63,529 nucleotides of DNA, from contig JABHDF010000037.1 of NCBI GenBank assembly GCA_018673175.1, positions 1 to 63,529 on the forward strand. Direction: 5' to 3'. This document shows positions 29,233 through 37,999 of this stretch, in pieces. The stretch's first letter is position 1, and each line of letters opens with the position of its first letter. The position numbers and the translations under genes are program-made. The notes beneath the pieces are model-generated. The model was given only the letters and a program-made list of their open reading frames with translations. It had not been told where the DNA came from and ran no database searches. Source of the stretch: Rhodobiaceae bacterium (lineage in GTDB: Bacteria; Pseudomonadota; Alphaproteobacteria; RS24).

Positions 29233-30454
29233 TGGTGCCACCAAAGCCAAAGCTATTGGAGAGAACGGCCGAAACCTTTTTCTCCTGGGCCTTTAAAGGC
29301 ACCAAATTAAGTTTGGTTTCTGCAGATGGCGTTTCCAAATTGAGGGTCGGCGGCACAATGCCATCGCGCATCGCCAAGACACAAAAAATCGCTTCTACCG
29401 AACCCGCAGCCCCTAGCAAATGGCCGATGGAGGACTTGGTCGACGACATCGCCAAATGATCGCCCGCGCCACCGAACAAGCGTTCGACCGCGCGCAATTC
29501 AATTTCATCGCCCCTCGGTGTGGAGGTGCCATGGGCGTTGATATAGTGAATGTCTTCGGGCGCCAAGCCAGAGCGTTTCAACGCCGCCTGCATAGCCCTA
29601 AATCCGCCCGAGCCATCTTCGGCAGGCGAGGTAATATGATAGGCATCACCCGATAATCCATACCCCACCACTTCGGCATAGATTTTGGCGCCGCGCGCTT
29701 TGGCGTGTTCATATTCTTCGAGCACCACAATGCCGGAGCCTTCGCCCATGACAAAACCATCGCGGTCTTTATCATAGGGGCGCGAGGCTTTTTCGGGAGC
29801 GTCGTTGAAACTCGTCGACATGGCGCGGCAAGCCACAAAGCCTGCCATGCCCAAAGGCGAGATGGCACCTTCAGTGCCGCCCGCGACCATCACGTCGGCA
29901 TCGTCAAACATAATCAACCGCGCCGCATCGCCAATCGCGTGCGCGCCGGTAGAACACGCTGTCACCACTGCGTGATTGGGGCCTTTAAGGCCGTGTTTAA
30001 TGGAAACTTGTCCGCCCGCTAAATTGATTAGCGAGCCAGGAATAAAGAATGGGCTTATTTTACGAGGCCCCTTGTCGCGCAATGTATTGGTGCCAGCTTC
30101 AATGCCTTGCAAGCCACCAATGCCGGCGCCAATGAGGACGCCAGTGCGGAATTGTTGTTCCTCGGTTTCTGCTTTATAGCCGCTGTCGGCGAGCGCCATA
30201 TCGGAGGCGGCCATGGCGTAAATGATAAAATCATCGACGCGGCGCTGGTCTTTGGGCGCCATATAGAGGTCGGGGTTGAAGCCGCCCTCGCCCTTGTCAA
30301 TTTGGCAAGCAATCTGACAAGGCAAATCCGACGCGTCGAAATAATCAATAGGGCCAGCACCGGAGTGACCATCGAGGAGCCGTTTCCAACTCTTCTCAAT
30401 GGTCTCACCAAGCGGGTTTACAGACCCAATGCCGGTAATAACGACGCGCCGCAT
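29201..30454 (-). CDS. fabF: 3-oxoacyl-ACP synthase II
   Basis: KAS II condenses malonyl-ACP with growing acyl-ACP. 417 residues with the thiolase-fold catalytic triad visible: Cys in TACSTGAHA, His in NAHGTSTPRGD, His in SSIGHLLGAAG. It starts 15 nt after acpP and overlaps the mltG start at its end. Same operon as fabD-fabG-acpP. Confidence 0.97.
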   Translation of the reverse strand: MRRVVITGIGSVNPLGETIEKSWKRLLDGHSGAGPIDYFDASDLPCQIACQIDKGEGGFNPDLYMAPKDQRRVDDFIIYAMAASDMALADSGYKAETEEQQFRTGVLIGAGIGGLQGIEAGTNTLRDKGPRKISPFFIPGSLINLAGGQVSIKHGLKGPNHAVVTACSTGAHAIGDAARLIMFDDADVMVAGGTEGAISPLGMAGFVACRAMSTSFNDAPEKASRPYDKDRDGFVMGEGSGIVVLEEYEHAKARGAKIYAEVVGYGLSGDAYHITSPAEDGSGGFRAMQAALKRSGLAPEDIHYINAHGTSTPRGDEIELRAVERLFGGAGDHLAMSSTKSSIGHLLGAAGSVEAIFCVLAMRDGIVPPTLNLETPSAETKLNLVPLKAQEKKVSAVLSNSFGFGGTNASLVFKAVE

Positions 30455-30469
30455 TCTAATAAGTCTTCT

Positions 30470-30703
30470 TTACGAAGCCTGGTCGATGAATTTCACTGCA
30501 TCGGCAACTGTCAAAATAGTTTCAGCTGCGTCATCCGGAATTTCGATACCAAATTCTTCTTCAAAAGCCATCACCAGCTCCACGGTGTCTAGGCTATCGG
30601 CGCCCAAATCATCGATGAAGCTTACGGCTTCGGTAACTTTATCGGCTTCTACGCCAAGGTTTTCGACTACGATGTTTTTTACGCGTTCGACAGTATCGCT
30701 CAT
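30470..30703 (-). CDS. acpP: Acyl carrier protein
   Basis: Carrier of growing fatty-acyl chains, 77 residues, strongly acidic. The phosphopantetheine attachment serine is Ser37 in [17 protein letters not shown] lies before the ATG and a good promoter match about 30 nt further upstream, so acpP can be expressed independently of fabG, which fits the high demand for this protein. Confidence 0.98.
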   Translation of the reverse strand: MSDTVERVKNIVVENLGVEADKVTEAVSFIDDLGADSLDTVELVMAFEEEFGIEIPDDAAETILTVADAVKFIDQAS

Positions 30704-30730
30704 CTTAAGCTCCTTAAAAATGGCTGCATA

Positions 30731-30758
30731 TTTATACTAAAAGCAGCAAATTCCTCAA
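30731..30758 (-). promoter_or_regulatory. Candidate acpP promoter
   Basis: Reverse-strand TTGAGG (30758-30753), 16-bp spacer, TATAAA (30736-30731), followed by a short leader of about 20 nt and AAGGAGC before the acpP ATG. It sits in the 140-bp gap between fabG and acpP, which otherwise contains no gene. Confidence 0.6.
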
Positions 30759-30843
30759 AAAATAGGCATGACTCCCATACCTGAAGTTTTCTCTAACACC
30801 CTTTACACACCGTGTCTATGGTCCGGCGCCTTCGAAATAAGCG

Positions 30844-31581
30844 CTAAATCATAGCCATGCCGCCGTTCACATGCAGCGTTTGTCCGGTGACATAGGCTGC
30901 CTCATCGCTGGCCAAATAAAGACACGCCGCTGCGATATCATTTCCCTCGCCCAAACGCCCTGCCGGGATGGCTTGGGTCAGCGCTTCTTTTTGCGCCTCG
31001 GGCAAGTCATCGGTCATCGGCGTGGCAATAAATCCAGGAGCCACGCAATTGACGGTAATGCCGCGACTGGCGACTTCTTGCGCCAAAGATTTAGACATAC
31101 CAATCATGCCCGCTTTGGTCGCTGCGTAATTGGCTTGGCCTGGATTTCCGGTCACCCCCACCACAGAAGTAATGCCAATAATGCGACCCTGGCGGCGTTT
31201 CATCATGCCACGCAAAGACGCCCGAATAAGACGGAAGCCCGAAGTTAAATTAACCTCTAAGACCGCGTCCCAATCTTCGTCTTTCATACGCATCGCCAAA
31301 CCATCGCGCGTGATGCCCGCATTGTTCACCAAGATGTCCAAACCGCCCATGGCTTCTTCCGCTTTGGCCGCCAAATGGGCCGCGCCCTCGGCGGTCGACA
31401 GATCCGCAACCAAAACATGCGCGCCATCGCCCAGCTCATCGGCCAAAGCTTGCAGCACGCTTTCGCGAGTTCCAGCCAGCCCGACATTGGCGCCGGCCGC
31501 GTGCAGCGTGCGCGCAATTTGATTGCCAATGCCGCCAGAGGCGCCGGTTACCAGTGCGTTTTTTCCGCTTAAATCAAACAT
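30844..31581 (-). CDS. fabG: 3-oxoacyl-ACP reductase
   Basis: NADPH-dependent short-chain reductase of the fatty-acid elongation cycle; 245 residues. Cofactor loop VTGASGGIGNQIA, NNAG and the catalytic YAATKAG are present, with the C-terminal YVTGQTLHVNGGM typical of FabG. It follows fabD after 11 nt. Confidence 0.97.
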   Translation of the reverse strand: MFDLSGKNALVTGASGGIGNQIARTLHAAGANVGLAGTRESVLQALADELGDGAHVLVADLSTAEGAAHLAAKAEEAMGGLDILVNNAGITRDGLAMRMKDEDWDAVLEVNLTSGFRLIRASLRGMMKRRQGRIIGITSVVGVTGNPGQANYAATKAGMIGMSKSLAQEVASRGITVNCVAPGFIATPMTDDLPEAQKEALTQAIPAGRLGEGNDIAAACLYLASDEAAYVTGQTLHVNGGMAMI

Positions 31582-31592
31582 TTATTTCTCCC

Positions 31593-32528
31593 TTAATTTG
31601 TAAAATCTTGAATATCTTCGGGCGCATTCAAGGCTCGCGCCGCCAAGCGGTCGTCGATGCGACGCGCCATGCCGGTTAATACTTTTCCAGTGCCAATCTC
31701 TACCAAGTCAGTGACCCCCTGATCGGCCGCCCAAATCATACTCTCGCGCCAGCGCACCGAACCTGTCACCTGCTCGATCAGCAGGTTGCGAATAAGCTCT
31801 GGGTCTTGCGTCGCCTCGGCGGTGACATTGGCAATTAGCGGCACGCTTGGCGCTTGGATGTTGGTCTCGGCCAAAGCGGCAGCCATTTCATCGGCGGCGG
31901 GTTGCATCAGCGAGCAATGAAATGGCGCACTCACAGGCAGGTTCATGGCGCGTTTGGCGCCGCGTTCCTTGGCCAACTCAATGGCGCGCGCCACCGCTTC
32001 GGCGTGGCCAGAGATGACCACTTGGCCATTGGCATTATCATTGGCGGCGGCACAGACTTGTGTTTTTGAGGCGGCTTCTTGCGCAATCTCAGCGACCACC
32101 GAAAATTCTAACCCTAAAAGCGCTGCCATGGCGCCGACACCCACTGGCACGGCGCGCTGCATGGCTTGGCCGCGCAATTTCAACAACCGACTGGCATCGT
32201 CTAATTGCAAAGCCCCGGCTGCCGTCAGCGCTGCATATTCGCCCAAACTGTGGCCCGCCACATAGGCTGCGGCATCGGCCAATTTCACGCCGCGCGCTTC
32301 CAATACGCGCATCACGGCCATGGAGACCGCCATAAGCGCCGGCTGCGCGTTTTCCGTGAGGGTCAGGGTTTCTGGCTGGCCGTTCCACATGATGTCCGAG
32401 AGGTTTTGGCCGAGCGCGGCGTCCACTTCGTCGAAGACCGCTTTGGCTTCTGGATAGGTTTGCGCCAGAACTTGGCCCATGCCAACGGTTTGGCTGCCTT
32501 GACCTGGAAATACAAATGCTTGTGTCAT
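31593..32528 (-). CDS. fabD: Malonyl-CoA:ACP transacylase
   Basis: Loads malonyl groups onto AcpP. 311 residues with FPGQGSQTVGMG at the start, nucleophile serine in AGHSLGEYAAL, and the His partner in VSAPFHCSLM. First gene of the fabD-fabG-acpP-fabF-mltG-gmk series, divergent from rpsF across a 339-bp gap. Confidence 0.97.
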   Translation of the reverse strand: MTQAFVFPGQGSQTVGMGQVLAQTYPEAKAVFDEVDAALGQNLSDIMWNGQPETLTLTENAQPALMAVSMAVMRVLEARGVKLADAAAYVAGHSLGEYAALTAAGALQLDDASRLLKLRGQAMQRAVPVGVGAMAALLGLEFSVVAEIAQEAASKTQVCAAANDNANGQVVISGHAEAVARAIELAKERGAKRAMNLPVSAPFHCSLMQPAADEMAAALAETNIQAPSVPLIANVTAEATQDPELIRNLLIEQVTGSVRWRESMIWAADQGVTDLVEIGTGKVLTGMARRIDDRLAARALNAPEDIQDFTN

Positions 32529-32608
32529 CGAATTGCCCTCTTTTAATCTTGCGTTATCTTTTCGGGCGATCCGCCCTTATGCCTTCAGGCAATAAGCCCT
32601 TGGCCTCT

Positions 32609-32614
32609 TATACT
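32609..32614 (+). promoter_or_regulatory. Candidate -10 box of the rpsF operon
   Basis: TATACT preceded at non-ideal spacing by TTCAGG (32584-32589). If used, transcription starts near 32621, giving a leader of roughly 247 nt before rpsF. The rest of the 339-bp fabD-rpsF gap (32529-32867) holds this box, a 9-bp hairpin and a structured element next to the ribosome site (separate entries); I see no gene in it. Confidence 0.4.
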
Positions 32615-32728
32615 AGGTGTTTGCGCGCTGTGGGGACAGATTTTTACCCCTCAAATCATCCTTGCCAAGCCTTGCCCGACATAGTATTACCCGTTTTATT
32701 AAGTTTCGGTCGAAGGCTGAAAGGATGA

Positions 32729-32751
32729 AAACCTCTGGTGGTCAGAGGTTT
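32729..32751 (+). promoter_or_regulatory. Perfect 9-bp hairpin in the rpsF leader
   Basis: AAACCTCTG (32729-32737) and CAGAGGTTT (32743-32751) with a GTGGT loop. No U-run follows on the plus strand, so it is not a normal terminator of the rpsF transcript; it is an isolated stem in a long leader. Confidence 0.55.
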
Positions 32752-32796
32752 AGGAATGGTCCGACATCCCCTGTCTTCGCTCTTGCGTAACTTGTG

Positions 32797-32867
32797 AGCT
32801 TCTCCCAGTTATTGGTAGATAAGGGCTCGCTAGGGGCTAGGCGCCGAACCCATGAAGGAGAGAAGCT
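32797..32867 (+). promoter_or_regulatory. Candidate S6:S18 autoregulatory leader of rpsF
   Basis: GGG (32823-32825) pairs with CCC (32849-32851); inside, an asymmetric loop holds CT on one side and CCGAA on the other (CCG at 32844-32846), closed by an upper stem CGCTAG/CTA-G-GCG (32828-32833 and 32837-32843, one bulged G). This is the shape I know for the S6:S18 binding motif in rpsF leaders, with its conserved CCG. AGCTTCTC (32797-32804) can pair with GAGAAGCT (32860-32867), which would cover part of the ribosome site at 32855-32862. Assignment by eye only. Confidence 0.6.
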
Positions 32868-33305
32868 ATGGCTCTTTATGAGCACGTGTTTATTGCACGC
32901 CAAGATATTTCTTCGCAGCAAGTAGAAGGTCTCATCGATATGATGCAGGCTGTGCTGGAAGAAAATGACGGCAAAATTACCAAAATCGAATATTGGGGTT
33001 TGAAATCACTCGCATATCGCGTGAAGAAAAACCGCAAAGGTCATTATTCCTTGCTGAACATTGACGCGAGCCACGCAGCCGTTGCTGAGTTGGAACGTCG
33101 GATCAGCCTGAACGATGACATCATTCGTTCCATGACTCTGCGGGTCGATGAGCATGAGGCCGATGACTCGGTTCAAATGCGTAACAAAAACCGTGACGAA
33201 CGTCGCGGTTCGCGTCGCGAAGATGGTGGCGATCGCCGCCGCGATGATCGTCCACGTGACGACCGTCCCCGCGAAAGTAAACCAAGCGAAGGAGAGGCAT
33301 CATGA
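32868..33305 (+). CDS. rpsF: 30S ribosomal protein S6
   Basis: Small-subunit protein that binds 16S rRNA together with S18. The S6 fold fills residues 1 to about 95 ([48 protein letters not shown]). The last 45 residues are an extra tail alternating Arg and Asp/Glu ([15 protein letters not shown]). AAGGAGAG precedes the ATG inside a structured leader. The stop overlaps rpsR by four bases. Confidence 0.97.
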   Translation: MALYEHVFIARQDISSQQVEGLIDMMQAVLEENDGKITKIEYWGLKSLAYRVKKNRKGHYSLLNIDASHAAVAELERRISLNDDIIRSMTLRVDEHEADDSVQMRNKNRDERRGSRREDGGDRRRDDRPRDDRPRESKPSEGEAS

Positions 33306-33538
33306 GCCAAGGACGCCGCCCATTTGGACGCCGCAAGAAGTCTTGCCCGTTTTCAGGACCCAACGCACCGGTCATCGATTATAAAGATACCCGCCTTCTG
33401 CAACGTTATGTTTCCGAACGCGGTAAAATCGTTCCTCGTCGCATCACGGCTGTTTCTTCCAAGAAACAACGCGAGCTGGCCCGCGCTATCAAGCGCTCCC
33501 GCTTCCTGTCGTTGATGCCGTATACGGTTGATCAGTAG
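33302..33538 (+). CDS. rpsR: 30S ribosomal protein S18
   Basis: S18, 78 residues, partner of S6 on the small-subunit platform. Contains the usual KKSCPFSG start, [18 protein letters not shown] and a basic [16 protein letters not shown] segment. The ATG overlaps the rpsF stop (ATGA), consistent with coupled, equimolar synthesis. Confidence 0.98.
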   Translation: MSQGRRPFGRRKKSCPFSGPNAPVIDYKDTRLLQRYVSERGKIVPRRITAVSSKKQRELARAIKRSRFLSLMPYTVDQ

Positions 33539-33565
33539 GCCTTTCGGCAGGAGCGTGCCCATCTT

Positions 33566-34522
33566 ATGACGCAAGCCCTGCTCTTGAGAATAATTTTGGC
33601 GGCGACCAGCTCTTTTGTGCTGTTCGCCGCCATTTTTACTTTGCCTTTCGCCGCCCTGCCCATGGCCTACATTGGGCTGGCCTATGGCGCCGCGCAAGCC
33701 GCTATGGTGGCCGTGGCCACCGTGATTATTTCGGGGGTTATTTTGGGCCCGTCTTTGGCGATTGTTTTCTTCTTTTTGTTTTTACTGCCGACCTTTGTCT
33801 TGGTGCGCCAAGCGCTGTTGTCGCGCGCCCAAGACAGCGACCCCAAAGCGGAGGCCGCGCCGACATTTGTTTTCTATCCGCTGCAAAACCTTATTTTGCT
33901 GACGCTGGCAATGACGGGCTTGGGAACGCTTCTCGGATTTTTGAGCCTTGGCGGAGACGTGGGGCTGCCGCAAGCCATGGCCGATGCCTTAATGGCGTCG
34001 CCCGGCATTAGCAGCGCGCTGGTCAGCGTCTATCAAATTTCTTCACCAGAAGATTATTTGCGCTTGGCCAATTTTATGGTTATCGCCAGTTTCGCGAGCT
34101 GGCCGCTTTTGGTGCTGGGCAACGCCCAAGCCGCGCAAGGCCTATTGGTCAAACTGGGCAAAAACTTACGCCCCGCCCATGATTATCTGAGCCTCACCTT
34201 GCCGCCTTGGTTGGCGCTGGTGTTTGGCGCGCTTTTTGTTTTGGGCTTGGCCCTTCCCGGATGGGTTGGCACTTTGGCGGCCGCGTTGGCAGCTTTGGTG
34301 ATGAGCGCTTATTTTCTATTGGGTTTAGCTATTATTCATGCTATCTCCCGCAACTGGAACGGGCGTGGAATAGTTTTGACGACGCTTTATTTCCTAATTT
34401 TCGTGATGGCCTGGGTGAGTATCCCCGTTAGCCTAATGGGATTGTTGGATGCACGCTTCGATTTTCGGAAGTTGCGCCAACGCCCTGACAAGCCGTCTAA
34501 TTCTACTGGGGACAAGGAGTAA
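33566..34522 (+). CDS. DUF2232 membrane protein
   Basis: Polytopic inner-membrane protein of 318 residues, DUF2232 (YybS-like) family, function unknown. About eight hydrophobic segments are visible, separated near residue 90-105 by a short polar loop. It is regularly found between rpsR and rplI in Alphaproteobacteria, as here, so it is co-expressed with ribosomal proteins. It ends five bases before rplI. Confidence 0.88.
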   Translation: MTQALLLRIILAATSSFVLFAAIFTLPFAALPMAYIGLAYGAAQAAMVAVATVIISGVILGPSLAIVFFFLFLLPTFVLVRQALLSRAQDSDPKAEAAPTFVFYPLQNLILLTLAMTGLGTLLGFLSLGGDVGLPQAMADALMASPGISSALVSVYQISSPEDYLRLANFMVIASFASWPLLVLGNAQAAQGLLVKLGKNLRPAHDYLSLTLPPWLALVFGALFVLGLALPGWVGTLAAALAALVMSAYFLLGLAIIHAISRNWNGRGIVLTTLYFLIFVMAWVSIPVSLMGLLDARFDFRKLRQRPDKPSNSTGDKE

Positions 34523-34527
34523 ATACC

Positions 34528-35229
34528 ATGCAAGTAGTATTGCTAGAGCGTATTGCAAAACTGGGTCAAATGGGCGATGTCGTAACCGTGAAAGACGGCT
34601 ATGCACGCAATTTCCTACTGCCGCAGGGCAAAGCCCTTCGTGCCAATAAATCTAATCTCGAACGTTTCGAAGAAGACCGCGCGCAATTAGAAGCCCGCAA
34701 TTTGGAACGCAAACAAGATGCCGAAGCCGTCAACGCCAAGCTCGATGGACAGACTTTCGTGGTCATCCGCTCGTCTGGCGACACCGGCCAGCTTTACGGT
34801 TCTGTCTCCCCGCGTGACATTTCTGATTTGCTGAGCGCAGGTGGTTTTGACACCGCCCGCAATCAGGTTGTCTTGAGCCAGCCGATTAAAAACCTGGGTC
34901 TGCACACGGTTGCGGTTAATCTGCATCCGGAAGTGTCTTCCAGTGTTATCGTCAATGTGGCCCGCACGGAAGAAGAAGCCGAGCGCCAAGCCGCTGGGGA
35001 AGATGTGACCACCGAGCAGCAGCCTGAAGACGAAGCTATGGACTTGGAAGACGTATTCGAAGAAGGCGCAAGCGCCGATGAATCTGAGGAAGCGTCTGAG
35101 GAAGTTGCTGAAGAAGCAGAAGCCGTTTCGCAAGAAGCTTCCATTGAAGCTGATGGTGAAGCTGATGTTGAAGCTGGCAATGATAGTGACGTTGATGAAG
35201 CCGATACAGAGGAAGCCTCGAAAGACTAG
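34528..35229 (+). CDS. rplI: 50S ribosomal protein L9 with long acidic tail
   Basis: L9 binds 23S rRNA at the base of the L1 stalk. The two-domain core ([34 protein letters not shown]-terminal domain to about 155) is complete. E. coli L9 is 149 residues; here 233, because about 75 residues of Glu/Asp/Ala-rich sequence follow. AAGGAG lies upstream of the ATG. A strong terminator closes the operon 27 nt after the stop. Confidence 0.97.
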   Translation: MQVVLLERIAKLGQMGDVVTVKDGYARNFLLPQGKALRANKSNLERFEEDRAQLEARNLERKQDAEAVNAKLDGQTFVVIRSSGDTGQLYGSVSPRDISDLLSAGGFDTARNQVVLSQPIKNLGLHTVAVNLHPEVSSSVIVNVARTEEEAERQAAGEDVTTEQQPEDEAMDLEDVFEEGASADESEEASEEVAEEAEAVSQEASIEADGEADVEAGNDSDVDEADTEEASKD

Positions 35230-35255
35230 TCTTCGAGTTTTCCCCGTAATTAACA

Positions 35256-35291
35256 GGCCCGCCGGAATTTTTTTTCGGCGGGCCTTTTTTT
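35256..35291 (+). terminator. Rho-independent terminator of the rpsF-rplI operon
   Basis: GGCCCGCCG (35256-35264) and CGGCGGGCC (35276-35284), a perfect 9-bp GC stem with a T-rich loop, followed by seven T residues. It is the strongest terminator in the window and separates rplI from dnaB. Confidence 0.95.
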
Positions 35292-35330
35292 GTCTGGTCG
35301 GCTTTGACCTGTCTGTCTAATGTCACCTCT

Positions 35331-36857
35331 ATGGAAACTTTAGACTCTCTCGAAAATCCCGCGCCCGTTTTAACCGCCGTCTCAGAAAACGAGACCTTTA
35401 AGTCGATGCCGCACAACATTGAGGCCGAACAAGGTCTGTTGGGCGCGCTGCTTATCAATAATGACTCGCTCGACCAAGTTGCGAACTTCCTCAAGCCTGA
35501 TTATTTTTTCGACCCCGTGCATCAGCGCATTTATGAAGCCATCTCCAAGCTCATCGGCAATGGCAATCTAGCCTCTCCAGTGACGCTTAAAACCTATCTC
35601 GAAATGGATGATGGTTTGGTGGCGCTCGGCGGTGTCGGCTATTTGGCGCGTCTAGCTTCCAATGCCACCACCATTGCCAATGCCAAACAATATGGTCAAA
35701 CCATTTATGATCTGGCCATTCGCCGCCAACTTATTTTGGTCGGCCAAGAAATGGTCGCCGATGCTTATGATGGCGACATCGACCAAAACCCCAATATGCA
35801 AATCGACAAAGCCGAACAATCGCTCTACTCGATTGCCGAAAAAGGCACGCATAACGCAGGCTTTATGAATTTTGATCACTCCCTGACTGGCGCCATTGAA
35901 ATGGCCGAAAAAGCCTATCAGCGCGAGGGCAATCTTTCGGGCGTCTCGACAGGCTTTACTGGCTTGGACGATATGCTGGGGGGTTTGCAAGATAGTGACT
36001 TGCTCATTTTGGCCGGTCGTCCAGCCATGGGAAAAACCGCGCTGGCCACCAATATCGCGTTCACCATCGCGCATAATTATATGAAGGCCAAACAAAGCGG
36101 CAATGTAGAAACCCAATCCGATGGCTCGGTGAAAGTAAACGACGGCGGCGTGGTGGGCTTCTTCTCGCTCGAGATGGCCGCCGAACAGCTCGCCACTCGT
36201 ATGTTGGCCGAACAAGCCGGCGTCTCGTCTTCCAATATTCGCAAAGGCGATATCCATGAAGACGAATATACGCGGCTGGTAAATTCGGCGCGCAACCTGC
36301 AAGACGCGCCTTTGTTCATTGACCACACAGGCGCCATTCCCATGGGCACATTGGCGGCGCGTGCGCGACGCTTGAAGCGCCAACATGGGCTCGGGTTAAT
36401 TGTCATCGATTACTTGCAGCTGGTGCGCGCTGGCAATCAGCGCGATGGCCGCGTACAAGAGGTCAGCGAAATTACCCAAGGGCTGAAAGCCTTGGCGAAA
36501 GAATTAAACGTGCCCGTGCTGGCTTTGTCTCAGCTCTCGCGGCAAGTGGAATCGCGCGACGACAAACGTCCGCAGCTTTCTGATTTGCGCGAATCTGGTT
36601 CCATTGAGCAAGATGCCGACATTGTGATGTTCGTATATCGCGAGCCTTATTATTTGATGCGCGAAAAGCCCATGGAAGGAACCGAAGAGTTTGTTCTATG
36701 GCAAGAACGGATGAATGCGGTGGATGGAACGGCGGAAGTGATTGTCGGTAAAAACCGTCACGGCCCGGTGGGCACGGCGCGGATGGCCTTTGAAGACCGC
36801 TTCACCCGCTTCACCGACCTGATGGAAGACGAGCGCGCACCGGAGCGTTTTGACTAA
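35331..36857 (+). CDS. dnaB: Replicative DNA helicase DnaB
   Basis: Hexameric 5'-3' helicase of the replication fork. From the ATG at 35331 (508 residues) it has the N-terminal helical domain (MPHNIEAEQGLLGALL), the linker and the RecA-like motor with Walker A GRPAMGKTA near residue 225, Walker B LIVIDYLQL and the DLRESGSIEQDADIVMF block. No intein or split is seen. An upstream in-frame TTG at 35304 is part of the terminator spacer. The alr ATG follows directly on its stop codon. Confidence 0.97.
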   Translation: METLDSLENPAPVLTAVSENETFKSMPHNIEAEQGLLGALLINNDSLDQVANFLKPDYFFDPVHQRIYEAISKLIGNGNLASPVTLKTYLEMDDGLVALGGVGYLARLASNATTIANAKQYGQTIYDLAIRRQLILVGQEMVADAYDGDIDQNPNMQIDKAEQSLYSIAEKGTHNAGFMNFDHSLTGAIEMAEKAYQREGNLSGVSTGFTGLDDMLGGLQDSDLLILAGRPAMGKTALATNIAFTIAHNYMKAKQSGNVETQSDGSVKVNDGGVVGFFSLEMAAEQLATRMLAEQAGVSSSNIRKGDIHEDEYTRLVNSARNLQDAPLFIDHTGAIPMGTLAARARRLKRQHGLGLIVIDYLQLVRAGNQRDGRVQEVSEITQGLKALAKELNVPVLALSQLSRQVESRDDKRPQLSDLRESGSIEQDADIVMFVYREPYYLMREKPMEGTEEFVLWQERMNAVDGTAEVIVGKNRHGPVGTARMAFEDRFTRFTDLMEDERAPERFD

Positions 36858-37979
36858 ATGACTTATTCAGATACGGCAGTTTTAACCATCGATTTGGCGG
36901 CGCTGACGCAGAATTATCACGCCATGCAAACCGCCGCCAAAGGCGCCCAAACCGCCGCTGTCGTAAAAGCCAACGCCTATGGCTTGGGCCTCGAGCCTGT
37001 GGTCAAAGCTTTATCGAAAGCAGGCTGCACGCATTATTTTGTCGCTTTGGCGCAAGAAGGCGTGGAGCTGAGAGCGCTTCTTCCAGACGCCGTAATTTAT
37101 GTGTTAAACGGGCTGCCCGAAGGCGCGGCCGCCGATTTCGCCGAGTATACGTTACGCCCCTGTCTCACCAGCCCCGCGCAAGTTTCGCAGTGGCAAGACT
37201 TTTGCCAAACCCAAGCCAAAGCCGCCCTCCCCGCCTGCCTATTTGTCGACACAGGGTTTCATCGCCTTGGCCTGAGCCAAAGCGAAGTCGCCGATTTGGC
37301 CGACACGCCCGAAGCGTTTGAAGGTTGGGAGTTATGTCTTATCGCCAGCCATTTGGCTTGCGCCGATACGCCTGAGCATCCCCAAAACGCGGCGCAATTA
37401 GAAGCCTTCCGCTATGCCCTGTCGCGGCTGCCTGAGGCGCCGGCCTCCTTGGCCAACTCTGGCGGTGTGATGATGGGCGACGCCTATCATTTCGATATGG
37501 TGCGTGTGGGCACGATGGTTTACGGCGGCGCCGCAACCGGTCGCGTGGAAGATGCTTTGGCGCCCGTGGCCTGTTTGCGCGCGCCTGTATTGCAACTGCG
37601 CCAGCTTTCGGCAGGCGACAGCATTGGCTATGGGGCCACGTTTACCGCCTCGCGCGAGATGACCATCGCCATTGTGAGCCTTGGCTATGGCGATGGCCTC
37701 AGTCGTTATTTCAGTGGCAAAAACGGCGCACCAAGCCCGGCGCACCTGATGCTGAAGGGTCACCCTGCGCCCCTCGTGGGGCGAGTGTCGATGGACAGCC
37801 TAGCCATCGACATAACAAATTTGCCCGCCGCTTTGCGCGCCGAAGCCAAAGCTGGCGACATGGTAGAGGTTTTTGGCCCCAATAATCCGATTGATCAGCT
37901 TGCCATGCAGGGGCAAACCATTTCATATGAGTTACTTACGGCGCTTGGAAATCGCTATAAAAGAATATACAGCGACTAG
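36858..37979 (+). CDS. alr: Alanine racemase
   Basis: PLP enzyme that makes D-alanine for peptidoglycan. 373 residues with the PLP lysine in AVVKANAYGLG, an N-terminal TIM barrel and the C-terminal beta domain with the second catalytic tyrosine in GYGATFTA and VGRVSMDSLAIDIT. Begins immediately at the end of dnaB, as in many Alphaproteobacteria; the two are certainly one transcript. Confidence 0.96.
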   Translation: MTYSDTAVLTIDLAALTQNYHAMQTAAKGAQTAAVVKANAYGLGLEPVVKALSKAGCTHYFVALAQEGVELRALLPDAVIYVLNGLPEGAAADFAEYTLRPCLTSPAQVSQWQDFCQTQAKAALPACLFVDTGFHRLGLSQSEVADLADTPEAFEGWELCLIASHLACADTPEHPQNAAQLEAFRYALSRLPEAPASLANSGGVMMGDAYHFDMVRVGTMVYGGAATGRVEDALAPVACLRAPVLQLRQLSAGDSIGYGATFTASREMTIAIVSLGYGDGLSRYFSGKNGAPSPAHLMLKGHPAPLVGRVSMDSLAIDITNLPAALRAEAKAGDMVEVFGPNNPIDQLAMQGQTISYELLTALGNRYKRIYSD

Positions 37980-37999
37980 CGAACTCACGGGAGAGCATT

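Noticed and set aside
35652-36386. 244-codon reverse open frame opposite dnaB
   Set aside because: Shadow of dnaB; no homology or upstream ribosome site visible.
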